A stretch of DNA of 64,000 nt from Gemmatimonadota bacterium (GCA_002686955.1 NYZA01000120.1:12719-76718); one strand, 5' to 3'; shown: positions 1 through 9,447, numbered from the stretch's first letter. The notes: generated by a model from the letters alone, not told the origin. Numbers and translations are program-made.

Positions 1-779
1 TCGGGATCTTCGTCGCTCCTCAATCGATGCCCTGGATCGCCGGCATGCTCTCGATCTGCGCTACGGGGCTCCTCGTTGCGGCCGCGAATACTCTGAATTG
101 CTATATCGAGCGAGATACCGACGCCCGCATGGAGAGAACGCGCAAGCGCCCACTTCCCGATGGTCGAATCCCCGCGAATTGGGCTTTGGGCGTGGGCCTC
201 ATGTCGGCAGCGATCGCCGTGCCGACACTCGTTCTGGCCGCCAATCGCCTGACGGCGACCTTGGGACTGGCCGCGTTGCTGATCTATGTGCTCGCCTACA
301 CACCACTCAAGCGTGTTGGTCCTTTTGCTCTTCAGGTGGGGGCGTTCGCGGGTGCGATGCCGCCCTTGATGGGATGGGCTGCCGCCACCGGAAGGATCGG
401 CGGCCTAGGTGCGGTTCTCTTCGCCATCCTCTTCCTCTGGCAAATGCCCCACTTCTTGGCCCTCTCTTTGCTCTACGAAGAGGATTACCGGCGAGGGGGC
501 ATAGCAACGCTCTCGGTTCGCCGCGGACCGGAGGTCGCACGGCGGAGACTCCCGATTTGGGCGGGAGCTCTCACCATCACGAGCCTTCTTGCCCTTCCCG
601 TCGGAGCCGCGGGACTTCTCTACGCAGTTCCCGCGTCCCTCGCGGGACTGGGGTTCGTGGCGGTCGCGTGGGCCGCTGGACGGGAATCGAGTGCTTCCCT
701 TTGGGCGCGGCGAGCGTTTCTGTACTCATTGGCATACTTGCCGATCGTGCTCGGCGCCCTGCTCCTGGATGCCCGGTGA
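1..779 (+). CDS. ctaB: Protoheme IX farnesyltransferase (heme O synthase), partial at left edge
   Basis: UbiA-superfamily membrane prenyltransferase that adds a farnesyl group to heme B to make heme O for heme-copper oxidases. The frame is open to the first bases of the window, so the N-terminus lies outside; about 258 residues are visible against roughly 290 usual. The family signature is clear: NCYIERDTDARMERT followed by RPLPDG, which is the first Asp-rich prenyl-diphosphate site, then LAYTPLKR and a second conserved region, WQMPHFLALSLLYEEDY. Several hydrophobic segments follow. The stop overlaps the start of the next gene (ATGA), so the two are probably translationally coupled in an oxidase-assembly operon. 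Confidence 0.93.
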   Translation, partial: GIFVAPQSMPWIAGMLSICATGLLVAAANTLNCYIERDTDARMERTRKRPLPDGRIPANWALGVGLMSAAIAVPTLVLAANRLTATLGLAALLIYVLAYTPLKRVGPFALQVGAFAGAMPPLMGWAAATGRIGGLGAVLFAILFLWQMPHFLALSLLYEEDYRRGGIATLSVRRGPEVARRRLPIWAGALTITSLLALPVGAAGLLYAVPASLAGLGFVAVAWAAGRESSASLWARRAFLYSLAYLPIVLGALLLDAR

Positions 780-1201
780 TGGCGCAGGCCCCGAGTCTCC
801 TATCTCAGGCCGAGGCCTTCTGGAACGCCGCTGCGCTCTGCCAGGTCGTCGGCGCCCTCTACGCGATCAACCAAGGAAAGCAGCGCCTGCATCGGGGACT
901 CATGATGGGAGCGATCGCCGCTTCATTCCTCTTCCTCGTCTTCTATGTGATCCGACACTACGTGGAAGGTACCGTGCATTTCACCGGACCCGATGCGATT
1001 CGGCCCTTCTATCTCTTCATCCTCTCGACTCACACCGTTCTGGCGGCAGTGGCGCTGCCGATTGTGTTGCGAACCGCCTATCTGGGTGTGAAGGGGAATC
1101 ACCCCAAGCACCGCCGCATCGCCCGCATCACGGTTCCTGTATGGCTATACACCTCGATCACGGGAATAGCGATATTCGGGATGATCTACGGGCTCGATTA
1201 G
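779..1201 (+). CDS. DUF420 membrane protein, probable cytochrome oxidase assembly factor
   Basis: Small integral membrane protein of 140 residues with about four transmembrane segments. The conserved DUF420 pattern is present: RHYVEGTVHFTG, then YLFILSTHTVLAAVALP, with His residues inside the membrane segments. DUF420 proteins such as CtaM of Staphylococcus are needed to mature heme-copper terminal oxidases, and this gene overlaps the heme O synthase by the ATGA arrangement, which supports that role. The ATG at 779 gives the usual family length; the same frame stays open further upstream but only as a shadow of ctaB. The exact biochemical role is unknown. Confidence 0.85.
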   Translation: MAQAPSLLSQAEAFWNAAALCQVVGALYAINQGKQRLHRGLMMGAIAASFLFLVFYVIRHYVEGTVHFTGPDAIRPFYLFILSTHTVLAAVALPIVLRTAYLGVKGNHPKHRRIARITVPVWLYTSITGIAIFGMIYGLD

Positions 1202-1341
1202 ACCCTTTCCCTTCCGGCCGCCACCACCCCCCTCGTGAAGCGCTATACTGAGCCGCTTCATTCTGATAGTGCCGAACCGACAGCAAGACCGAACTCGCCC
1301 GTGGGTCGGCAATCGGGCCGCAGGTCTGCAGGAGCATCCGC

Positions 1342-3603
1342 ATGAGCGCCGTCATGGCCGATATCTTCGGCCGAGCCCGCGAAGCTGGTAGGAGCTGTCT
1401 TTTCGAGCACGAGGTGTACGCTCTCCTCGCCGATCAGGGAATCGACACACCTGCTCACGTCTTCGTCCCGATCGGATCCAGCCCCTCATCCGAGGCGATC
1501 GAGTCGATTCCTTCGCCCGATGTCGTCCTGAAGATTGTCTCTCCCGTTCTCACCCACAAGAGCGATGTCGGTGGGGTGCGCTTCGTCGAGCGCGATTCGG
1601 TTGCGGTGATGTGGGCTCTAGAGGAAATGCTCGCCGATGTCGCGGAGAGAGCTCCCGACGCAGAGATTGCCGGCACTCTGATAGCGCAACGGATTGGCTT
1701 CGACGCCGATCTTCCCGGTGCGGAGTATCTGCTGAGCTGTCGTCGTGACGAGGCATTCGGCCCAGTGGTCGTATTTGGGATCGGCGGCTTGCTCACGGAG
1801 TGGTACGGACGGGTAACCCGTGGTGAGTCGAAGACGATTCTCGCGGCCACGGATGAGGCGGTGCTCCAAGCGGTGAGCGACATCGAGCGAACGCCGATCG
1901 GCGAAGTGGCGCTGCGGCCAGGCCGTCTGCATAGTGAGACCCCCGTATCGGCAGAAAACCTGTCGGCGGCTCTATCCGGTTTGGCCACACTTGCCCGACG
2001 TGAGATCGATGGCATCTGTCTGCTCGAATTAGAGATCAATCCGATGGCCGCCGTCGATGGTCGCCTTGTGGCCTTGGACGGATTCGCACGCATCGGCGAG
2101 CCGGCCCAACCCGATCGTCCCCCTAGACCGATTGCTACGGTGCGGGACCTCCTGCACCCGAGAAGCGCCGCGGTGATCGGCGCCTCGACGCGCGGCCAGA
2201 ATGCCGGGCGGATCATTCTGCAGAATCTCAAGAGATCGGACGGGATCGAATATGGTCACCTCTTCGCCGTTCACGAAAAGGCACGTCGGATCGACGGAAT
2301 CCACTGCTTCAAGTGCGTGGCGGATCTGCCGGAAAGAGTGGATTTGGCCGTTGTGGCACTTCCGGCCGAGGTGGCCGTCAGGGCGATCGCGGAGCTCGTC
2401 GATCTGGATAGAGCGCGCTCGATCATTCTGATTACCGGCGGGTTCGCAGAAACGGGAGACACTCGCCGCGCCAACGAGATCCGAGAGGGGATGAAGGCGG
2501 CCAGGATGCGAGATGATGGCGGGCCTGTCTTGGTGGGCGGCAATTGTCTGGGAATTGTCAGCAAGCGAGAATACAACACCTTTTTTCTCCCCTCGTACAA
2601 ATTGCCTCTGAGTGACGCGCCGGGAAGCAATCTCGTCGCGATCAGCCAATCCGGCGCCTATCTCGTGTCGTTTACCAGCAACCTCGACGGGATCATTCAT
2701 CCCAGGGCATCGGTGAGCTACGGCAACGAGATGGACCTTACAGCGAGCGATTTTCTAGAGTACTACCTGGAAAATGAACCCGATGTGACGGTCTTCGGTT
2801 TCTACATCGAGGGCTTTCCGCCGGGAGAGGGAGAGCGATTCGTTCGGCTGACCCGGCGAGCGACGAGGGCTGGAAAAGCAGTTGTCATCTACAAGGCCGG
2901 GCGCACGGAATACGGTGCGCGTGCCGCCGCAAGCCACACTGCCTCGATGGTGGGAAGTTACGAGGTCGCCCAAGCACTTCTCACCGATGCAGGCGCCATC
3001 GTGACGCCGACACTGAATCGCTTCGAGGATTACACCAAGGCTCTCACGATGCTCGATGGCCGCGCGCCCAAAGGAAAACGGGTCGCGGTCGTCACCAACG
3101 CCGGATTCGAGGCGGGCGCCGTCGGCGACCATCTATACGGTCTCGAGCTCGCGGAGTTCGAAGACGAGACGCGACGGCGGCTTTCCGAAGTGTTGCCCAC
3201 CATAGCCCATTCCGGCAACCCGGTGGACACAACGCCGATGGCCGATAGTGAGGCTTTCTCATCGAGCGTGGAGATCGTCGCGAGCGATCCGGGTGTCGAC
3301 ATGATTATCGTCTCGGCGATTCCGGCAACGCCGACTCTCGATATTCTTGCGCCGGATCTCAGCGGGGCGCATCGCGAAAATGTGTTTGCGATGGAATCAG
3401 TCCCCGCCCGCATCATTCGTACTTTTCAATCGATCGACAAACCGATGGTCGGGGCGGTCGATTCCGGACGCCTCTATGACCCGAGTGTGCTCATGCTTCA
3501 GCGTAACGGGATTCCCGTCTATCGAAAAATCGACCGGGCCAGCAGAGCATTGGCCGCTGTTTGGTGGGTTCGAGGGTCGCGAGATGTGGCGTCGGACAAC
3601 TGA
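1342..3603 (+). CDS. ADP-forming acyl-CoA synthetase family protein, ATP-grasp domain first
   Basis: A 753-residue enzyme of the NDP-forming acyl-CoA synthetase (Acd) family, which interconverts acyl-CoA + ADP + Pi and acid + CoA + ATP. Domain order from sequence: ATP-grasp (about 1-245, with PDVVLKIVSPVLTHKSDVGG), CoA-binding Rossmann (about 265-390, LLHPRSAAVIGAS), then two succinyl-CoA-ligase-like domains (about 400-750). The phospho-His region reads ASHTASMVGS near residue 535. In many family members the ATP-grasp domain is C-terminal, so this is a permuted order that also occurs in the family. An AGGAG ribosome site at 1330-1334 supports the ATG at 1342, and a TATACT at 1244-1249 could be a -10 box. 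The 3' end overlaps the convergent M1 peptidase by 85 bp. Confidence 0.88.
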   Translation: MSAVMADIFGRAREAGRSCLFEHEVYALLADQGIDTPAHVFVPIGSSPSSEAIESIPSPDVVLKIVSPVLTHKSDVGGVRFVERDSVAVMWALEEMLADVAERAPDAEIAGTLIAQRIGFDADLPGAEYLLSCRRDEAFGPVVVFGIGGLLTEWYGRVTRGESKTILAATDEAVLQAVSDIERTPIGEVALRPGRLHSETPVSAENLSAALSGLATLARREIDGICLLELEINPMAAVDGRLVALDGFARIGEPAQPDRPPRPIATVRDLLHPRSAAVIGASTRGQNAGRIILQNLKRSDGIEYGHLFAVHEKARRIDGIHCFKCVADLPERVDLAVVALPAEVAVRAIAELVDLDRARSIILITGGFAETGDTRRANEIREGMKAARMRDDGGPVLVGGNCLGIVSKREYNTFFLPSYKLPLSDAPGSNLVAISQSGAYLVSFTSNLDGIIHPRASVSYGNEMDLTASDFLEYYLENEPDVTVFGFYIEGFPPGEGERFVRLTRRATRAGKAVVIYKAGRTEYGARAAASHTASMVGSYEVAQALLTDAGAIVTPTLNRFEDYTKALTMLDGRAPKGKRVAVVTNAGFEAGAVGDHLYGLELAEFEDETRRRLSEVLPTIAHSGNPVDTTPMADSEAFSSSVEIVASDPGVDMIIVSAIPATPTLDILAPDLSGAHRENVFAMESVPARIIRTFQSIDKPMVGAVDSGRLYDPSVLMLQRNGIPVYRKIDRASRALAAVWWVRGSRDVASDN

Positions 3604-5381
3604 GGACGCCGTTCGACGGCAGAAACAATCTTCCGAAAGCCCGCCAGAACATAGCCGTCTGGATCGGGCTCGACGTCGGTAACCGTGCCGCTCACGTCGA
3701 ATAGAAACTGTTGCACGCTCGAGCTGTCCACGATGGTCGTGAATATGTCTGGAGCCCCCGCTCGATCGAGGCGCAGGGTGATCGGCATGCGGTAGGGATT
3801 GAACCCGGTCTGGGTTTGCGTGATCACCAATTCCACCCGCGTCGAATCGCCCGGCAGTGCCGTCAGATCGATTGCGTAGTCGTAGCGGGGTCTACCCGCC
3901 TCGTAAAGCCACGGATCGAAGAACCAATCCAGATCCTCACCTACGACGGCAGCCGCCAGCTCAGTGAACTGGGAGGTAACCGCGGAAGCGTGGGCGTAGG
4001 TCTCGCCCCACGTTCTCAGGATCTCGATGGTTCTTTCTCGTCCCACGATCCCCCGAAGCATATGGAGCACCCACGCGCCCTTGTCATAGACCGTGCTGTT
4101 GAAAGTGTAGTTAGGCGCATAGATCGGGCCGGAGAACGAGGGCCGAGCCGTCGCTTGCATGTAATCCAGATAGGCGGCTTCTCCCAGTAGGCCCTCGATC
4201 CAAATCGCCTCACCCCAGGTCGCGAAACCCTCGTTGAGCCAGATGTCGTCCCATGTGCCGCAAGTGACAAGATCCCCCCACCACTGGTGCGCGAGCTCAT
4301 GGGCGGCGATCCAGTCGTAGTAGTGAGTTCCGGTGTAGAGGCCGGATCCGTAACTCGTCAGCGTGGCGTGCTCCATGGCGCCACCCCATGGGAACTCGAT
4401 CTGACCGTACTTCTCCTCCGCGTAAGGGTAGTCGCCCCATTCGGTCTCGAAGATCGCCAACATTCCCGGAATCGCGCTCACATCCTCTGTTGCCTCGGTG
4501 ACCGTTTCCGGCCAAGTGTAGTAGGCCAGCGGCAGGGTTCCGCCGGACAGGAGCTCGTACGAGTCCTCGATGAGCACGAAATCGGTGGCCGTGATCGCTA
4601 CGAGATAAGGTGGGATCGGGTAGCCGATCGACCAGTTGTGTGTGGCGGTTCCGTTCTCGTTGTCGACGACTGATTGAAGCAGGCCGTTCGATCCAACCGT
4701 GAAGAGTGTGTCCATAGTGACCGAGATGTCGGCGGTTGCCTTGTCGTCGGGGCGGTCCTTGCACGGCCACCACGCCCGCGCCTCTTCCGGCTCCGAGAGC
4801 GTCCAGACCACCGGGGGGTTGCGATCCCAATAGATGCCGAATCCCCCGAAGCCGTCCGGGATCGGCGTTCCGTGATAGTCGACCGCGATGGTGGCGATCT
4901 GACCGGCGTGAAGGGGTGGATCGAGGGCGATCGCAAGCTGGTCCCCCACATGATCGAAAGGCTGAGTCCCAGCGCCGTTTCTGTCCACCCCGTCCACGTT
5001 CATATTGGCGGCGAGGTCGAGCTCGATTTCGTATACCGTGGGGCCGACCGGCTCGAAGACCACTTCGATCGTGCCGGCGACGACGCGATCGGCATCCCAG
5101 GGATCGATGTCGAGATCCAGGGCGTAGTGCAGCACATCGAAGCTTTCCTGCGAAGGGCTGGGCGGAGGACTCAGAATCGGAAGTTCGGGACGAGGAGTGA
5201 GCGGGGCGGATGCGGAACGATGCGCGTGCGCGGCGCGGACAACCCGATGATTGTGACGGATGCGGCGCGCCCAGTCAGAGTCTGCCGGGCGGCGCGGGGT
5301 GCTTTGGGCCAGGTTGCGTGCACCGGGAAAGGCGAGAGTCGCGGGGCCGAGCATGAACGCCAGGAAGCGGTAGAATCGCAC
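3519..5381 (-). CDS. Secreted M1 family metallo-aminopeptidase
   Basis: Zinc aminopeptidase of the gluzincin M1 family, 620 residues. An N-terminal hydrophobic stretch (residues about 5-25) looks like a signal peptide, followed by a Pro/Ser-rich linker and the N-terminal beta-saddle domain. The zinc site is HELAH at 361-365 with the third ligand Glu384 in LNEGFATW, the exact HExxH-x18-E spacing. The substrate-N-terminus motif reads GAMEH (334-338), not the textbook GAMEN. The region after the catalytic domain is short, as in many bacterial secreted members. The GTG start at 5381 has GGAG seven bases upstream. It probably degrades peptides in the periplasm or outside the cell. It is divergent from the phoH operon, and its 3' end is tail-to-tail with the acyl-CoA synthetase. 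Confidence 0.9.
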   Translation of the reverse strand: MRFYRFLAFMLGPATLAFPGARNLAQSTPRRPADSDWARRIRHNHRVVRAAHAHRSASAPLTPRPELPILSPPPSPSQESFDVLHYALDLDIDPWDADRVVAGTIEVVFEPVGPTVYEIELDLAANMNVDGVDRNGAGTQPFDHVGDQLAIALDPPLHAGQIATIAVDYHGTPIPDGFGGFGIYWDRNPPVVWTLSEPEEARAWWPCKDRPDDKATADISVTMDTLFTVGSNGLLQSVVDNENGTATHNWSIGYPIPPYLVAITATDFVLIEDSYELLSGGTLPLAYYTWPETVTEATEDVSAIPGMLAIFETEWGDYPYAEEKYGQIEFPWGGAMEHATLTSYGSGLYTGTHYYDWIAAHELAHQWWGDLVTCGTWDDIWLNEGFATWGEAIWIEGLLGEAAYLDYMQATARPSFSGPIYAPNYTFNSTVYDKGAWVLHMLRGIVGRERTIEILRTWGETYAHASAVTSQFTELAAAVVGEDLDWFFDPWLYEAGRPRYDYAIDLTALPGDSTRVELVITQTQTGFNPYRMPITLRLDRAGAPDIFTTIVDSSSVQQFLFDVSGTVTDVEPDPDGYVLAGFRKIVSAVERRPQLSDATSRDPRTHQTAANALLARSIFR

Positions 5382-5489
5382 GGGATGACTCCGGGTCGGT
5401 GTGGATCAGAGCTGACCACCCCCAGGTCAGACCCTTCCATAGTAGTCTCAAGAACTCGAGAGGGATCCCTCGACGCCGCAGGACCCCTT

Positions 5490-5518
5490 TTGACAACCCC
5501 CCCGGGCGCTGCTATATG
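5490..5518 (+). promoter_or_regulatory. Sigma70-type promoter of the phoH operon
   Basis: TTGACA at 5490-5495 is a perfect -35 box, followed after 17 bases by TATATG at 5513-5518. It points toward phoH and lies in the 260-bp divergent region between the M1 peptidase and phoH. A perfect 12-bp palindrome, GAGGGATCCCTC (5460-5471), lies about 20 bp upstream of the -35 box and could be an operator, though this is only inference. Confidence 0.55.
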
Positions 5519-5641
5519 TACCACCATAAGGGTGGATCGACAGAGCCGCGGAGGGGGGATCGAAGGCCGAGATTCGACCGGAACGAAATGGGATCCAAGA
5601 GAACACCAGAGGGGAGCCACCCCTGACCCAGGACTACTTCT

Positions 5642-6688
5642 GTGGGTAGGAATCAGAACGCGCCGGAGCTGCAAGACGCCGCCGATTCGACGCCGCGAAT
5701 CGCCCGCATACGACTGGACACCGTGCCGCCGATCGAGCTGCTCGGCAGTCGTGATATCTACCTGAAGCAGATCGATGCGGAGTTCGAGGCTCATATCTCC
5801 GCACGGGGTAACGAGATACTGGTTCAGGGCGAAGATGACGAGGTGGCGGAGGTCCATGCCGTCGTCGAACACCTCGTCGAGCTGATTTCGGCCGGGACCC
5901 CCCTTTCCCGCCAACGAGTGCGCTATGCCATCGAGATGATTCGCGATCGCAGGGCGCCCGAGCTTTCGCGGCTAGTAGACCGCTCGGAACCTCTGCGTCC
6001 CACCGCGGGCACACGCACCGTCGTTCCCAAGACGGTGACGCAGCAGGCCTACGTCGAGGCGATCCGCTCCCATGACGTCTCTCTCGGCATCGGTCCCGCC
6101 GGCACCGGAAAGACATATTTGGCAGTGGCTTGCGCGGTCGAGGCGTTGACCCGTGGGGAAGTGGAGAGGATCATTTTGACGCGCCCGGCGGTCGAGGCCG
6201 GAGAGTCGCTGGGCTATTTGCCGGGTGATCTTCGGGACAAGGTCGACCCCTATTTGCGCCCCCTTTACGATGCGCTGGGCGATATGATGCAGACCGATCG
6301 GGTCAATCGCCTGATGGAGAACGGAACGATCGAGGTGGTTCCCTTGGCCTACATGAGGGGGCGCACGCTCAATCGCTGCTTTATCATCCTGGACGAGGGG
6401 CAAAACGCCACGCGCTTGCAGATCAAGATGTTCCTCACGCGCCTGGGCAACCGAGCGAAGGCCGTGCTCACGGGCGACGTGACTCAGGTCGATCTCGACG
6501 ATCGCAGCAAATCGGGCCTGGTTCACGCGCGCAAGATCCTCTCCGATATCCCTGGTATCGCCGTTGTCGAGTTCGGCGAAGCCGATGTTGTTCGTCATGC
6601 TCTGGTGCGCAAGATCCTCGGGGCGTACGATCGTGACGGACAAGGCGAGAACGCCGAGCTCTCGGGACTGACCGAGTTCGATGTTTGA
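5642..6688 (+). CDS. phoH: PhoH-like ATPase (YbeZ type)
   Basis: A 348-residue P-loop ATPase of the PhoH/YbeZ family, which works with YbeY in rRNA maturation and ribosome quality control. An N-terminal KH-like region precedes the ATPase core: Walker A GPAGTGKT, then ILTRPAVEAGESLGYLPGDL, Walker B IILDEGQNAT, and the LTGDVTQVDL motif. The length is normal. It heads the phoH-pgpH-ybeY gene order found in many phyla. The GTG at 5642 is the first usable start after an in-frame TGA at 5624. No convincing Shine-Dalgarno sequence is close to it; a purine run at about 5610 lies too far upstream. A start slightly downstream cannot be excluded. Confidence 0.93.
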   Translation: MGRNQNAPELQDAADSTPRIARIRLDTVPPIELLGSRDIYLKQIDAEFEAHISARGNEILVQGEDDEVAEVHAVVEHLVELISAGTPLSRQRVRYAIEMIRDRRAPELSRLVDRSEPLRPTAGTRTVVPKTVTQQAYVEAIRSHDVSLGIGPAGTGKTYLAVACAVEALTRGEVERIILTRPAVEAGESLGYLPGDLRDKVDPYLRPLYDALGDMMQTDRVNRLMENGTIEVVPLAYMRGRTLNRCFIILDEGQNATRLQIKMFLTRLGNRAKAVLTGDVTQVDLDDRSKSGLVHARKILSDIPGIAVVEFGEADVVRHALVRKILGAYDRDGQGENAELSGLTEFDV

Positions 6689-6718
6689 TAGATCCGGACC
6701 GGGCATGAGATACCCCGC

Positions 6719-8998
6719 ATGACAAGCCGCTCGAAGCCGCCAAAACCCGGGCGGCGGGCGAGAGGTGCCGCGCGCGCCGAGTCGACCGTCGCGACGCGGA
6801 CTGTCTGGGCGTCTTTTGGAATCGCCCTCGTGGTCGTTGCCCTCTTGGTGGCGGCGCATCCCCACAGCGGGGCCGTTCAGATACACCCGCTCTTCGCCGC
6901 GGGTGAGGTCGCCGATAGAGAGGTGATCGCGACCCTGGACTTCGTTGTCGAGCGAGACGCTCAGACCATGGCCGCGGAGCGACGGGCAGCGAGATCCGCC
7001 GCGCCGATCGTTCTCGCGCACCGCGAGAGCGTTGAAATTGAACGTCGAGCCGTTCTCGACGCTTTCTACGATGATCTGGACGGCGGGCAATCCGACGCCT
7101 CGGAGTTGTCCCGTAGGTGGAGCTTCGGGCTTTCCGGCGAGGAGCTCGTGAGATTCTCCGGTCCCTCGTCCGGCGCCAAACGTCTTCGCCGCTACGTTGA
7201 TCGACTCGTCGAGAGACTCTTCGATCACGGCGTTGCCGATGCGAATTTCGATAGGGCGGATCGTCCGGTGGTGGTCCAGCGCGCCGGCAGAGAGATGGCG
7301 GTCGATGGAGCCGAGGTCGTACGAGCGGATCGCTGGGTCGAAGAGGTCGCGAATCGGGTCGCCCAGTTGACATCCGATCCCGATGAGAGGCACCTGGTCG
7401 CCACGCTGGTCGGCGCGATCGTCGAGCCTAATCTGATACTGGATGAGGAAGAATCGGGCCGGAGGGCTCGCGCGGCGGAAGCAGAGGTATCGAGAACCAT
7501 CGCAAGAGTGCGGCGAGGCGAGCGGATCGTCCGGGCCCACGAAGTCGTGACACCTTTGCAGGCGAGGAAACTGATCGCGTTTCGAAACGCGACAACGGGA
7601 CCCTCCGCATCCGCGGCGCTGCTGGAACGCCTGCACGGAGTTTTGATCCATGCCGGTGTCTTCGCACTGCTCATCTCATGTGTCGGAGCGTACCTCTGGC
7701 GCTACCGGCCCGATATCGCGGGAGATCCCAAGAAAGAGATCCTGGTTGGCGTCTTGATACTCATAGCGGCGCTGCCGTCCGCCCCGGTGGTCGCCGCGGG
7801 ATTCCTCGAGGACGTAGCTGCACCGGTGATGATCGGTGCGGTATTAGCGACCATTCTCCTGGATGCCCATGTCGCGATCGTGTTGGCCGTCGTCACTGTC
7901 TTTGTCGTGGCGTCCTACAGCGCCGGCTCAGCGCTATTCTCTCTCACGGCACTCATCGTTTCTCTTACTACGGTGTTCGCTCTCGAAAACATCCGAAAGC
8001 GCTCCTCTTACTATCGATCGATCCTCGCCGTGATCGGTGTTGGTATCGTGACAGTCTTTTTTGCGGATCAGGTCTACGGCGTGGCTCTCGAGCGGACCTT
8101 GGAGCGTGTCATTGGTCAGAGCGGCGCGGTTCTGATCTCCTTCATGGTCGCGCTTTTTCTGCTTCCCGCTTTCGAACGTTTCTCCGGTCTGACCACCGAT
8201 TTGACGCTGAACGAGTACTCCGATCTCAATCACCCCCTCTTGAGACAGCTCGCCGTTCGCGCCCCCGGCTCGTTCCACCACTCGATGATGATGGCCAATC
8301 TGGCGGAGGCCGCCGCAACGAGCATCGACGCGAACCCTCTTCTAGCGCGGGTCGGTGCCTACTATCACGATGTCGGCAAGATGTCGAAATCGGAGTACTT
8401 CATCGAGAATCAGTTCGGTTCGACAAACAAGCACGATCAACTCGCCCCCTCGATGTCGGTTCTAGTGATACAGAATCACATCAAAGAAGGGATCGAGATG
8501 GCCAGGCAGAATCGGCTACCCCAGGCGATCATCGACTTCATTCCGGAACACCACGGAACAAGTGTGATTTCATATTTCTACAACAAAGCGGTTTCCGCGA
8601 CATCTCTGGGTGAGGTTCGAATGGATGACTATCGCTACCCTGGACCCAAGCCTCACAGTCGGGAAACCGCGATCGTGATGATTGCGGATACCGTTGAAGC
8701 AGCCTCCCGCTCTCTCGATGATCCGACCCCACTGAAGTTGGAGCAGATGGTTCAGAAGAGCATTCGCGACAAATTCCTGAATGGGCAGCTCGACAACTCC
8801 GGACTGACACTAGACGACCTTCGCAGGATCGGCGAGGCATTCTCACCGATCCTCAATGGCGCATTCCACCAGCGGGTCGCCTATCCCGAAACGGATGAGG
8901 AGAAGATGAAAGAGCCGAGCCGCGGGCCTTCGAAGCGTACCCAGGACCGCCGCGGGAGCGAGTATGACTCCAAAACGACGGAGCGAGGGGCGTCCTGA
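6719..8998 (+). CDS. pgpH: PgpH/YqfF-type 7TM receptor with HD phosphohydrolase domain
   Basis: Membrane protein of 759 residues in the 7TMR-HD family. One transmembrane helix lies near residue 35, then a long extracytoplasmic region to about 300, a block of seven hydrophobic segments at about 305-495, and a cytoplasmic HD domain. HD residues are visible as FHHSMM near 518, YYHDVGK near 547 and EHHG near 610. PgpH of Listeria is a c-di-AMP phosphodiesterase, so this protein probably hydrolyses a cyclic dinucleotide; which one is inference. Its place between phoH and ybeY matches the order known in Firmicutes. The C-terminal 30 residues are charged and low in complexity. Its stop overlaps the ybeY start (TGATG). 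Confidence 0.9.
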   Translation: MTSRSKPPKPGRRARGAARAESTVATRTVWASFGIALVVVALLVAAHPHSGAVQIHPLFAAGEVADREVIATLDFVVERDAQTMAAERRAARSAAPIVLAHRESVEIERRAVLDAFYDDLDGGQSDASELSRRWSFGLSGEELVRFSGPSSGAKRLRRYVDRLVERLFDHGVADANFDRADRPVVVQRAGREMAVDGAEVVRADRWVEEVANRVAQLTSDPDERHLVATLVGAIVEPNLILDEEESGRRARAAEAEVSRTIARVRRGERIVRAHEVVTPLQARKLIAFRNATTGPSASAALLERLHGVLIHAGVFALLISCVGAYLWRYRPDIAGDPKKEILVGVLILIAALPSAPVVAAGFLEDVAAPVMIGAVLATILLDAHVAIVLAVVTVFVVASYSAGSALFSLTALIVSLTTVFALENIRKRSSYYRSILAVIGVGIVTVFFADQVYGVALERTLERVIGQSGAVLISFMVALFLLPAFERFSGLTTDLTLNEYSDLNHPLLRQLAVRAPGSFHHSMMMANLAEAAATSIDANPLLARVGAYYHDVGKMSKSEYFIENQFGSTNKHDQLAPSMSVLVIQNHIKEGIEMARQNRLPQAIIDFIPEHHGTSVISYFYNKAVSATSLGEVRMDDYRYPGPKPHSRETAIVMIADTVEAASRSLDDPTPLKLEQMVQKSIRDKFLNGQLDNSGLTLDDLRRIGEAFSPILNGAFHQRVAYPETDEEKMKEPSRGPSKRTQDRRGSEYDSKTTERGAS

Positions 8999-9447
8999 TG
9001 GCGATCCACCTGGCGTCAGATGCAGGTGTTTCCGACTATGAGATCAACACGAGCGATGTTGAGCGAGCGCTGAATCTCGTGCTGGAGGGAGAGAGACGGG
9101 ATTCAGAGCCCACGATCGACGTCGTTCTGGGAAGCGACGATCTGCTGGCCAGGCTTAACGAAACCTATCGAGGAAAAGCCGGCTCGACGGACGTTCTCTC
9201 ATTTCCACTGATGGATGGAGTGAAGGCACCCAATGATCTCTTGCTCGGCGAAATATATATATCGCTGCAGATGGCGTCCGAGCAGGCACGAGATACCGAC
9301 ACTTCGCTCGAAGTGGAACTCGCACGATTGGTAATCCACGGTGCGTTGCATCTCTTCGGCTATGATCATGTTAGTGACGAAGACGCTCAGATCATGGAGC
9401 CGCTCGGGGACCGATACCATACCGCTTGGAGGAACGGAGCGCCGTGA
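8998..9447 (+). CDS. ybeY: rRNA maturation endoribonuclease YbeY
   Basis: A 149-residue zinc-dependent single-strand endoribonuclease acting in 16S rRNA 3'-end processing. The UPF0054 signature HGALHLFGYDH near residue 114 supplies the three zinc-binding His residues, and the conserved GSTDVLSFP comes earlier. The length is typical. The ATG overlaps the pgpH stop and the stop overlaps the GTG of the next gene, so it sits inside a tightly coupled operon with phoH, its usual partner. Confidence 0.95.
   Translation: MAIHLASDAGVSDYEINTSDVERALNLVLEGERRDSEPTIDVVLGSDDLLARLNETYRGKAGSTDVLSFPLMDGVKAPNDLLLGEIYISLQMASEQARDTDTSLEVELARLVIHGALHLFGYDHVSDEDAQIMEPLGDRYHTAWRNGAP

Noticed and set aside
5972-7651. 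Minus-strand open frame of 559 codons across phoH and pgpH
   Set aside because: It crosses the ends of two well-supported plus-strand genes and has no family motif.
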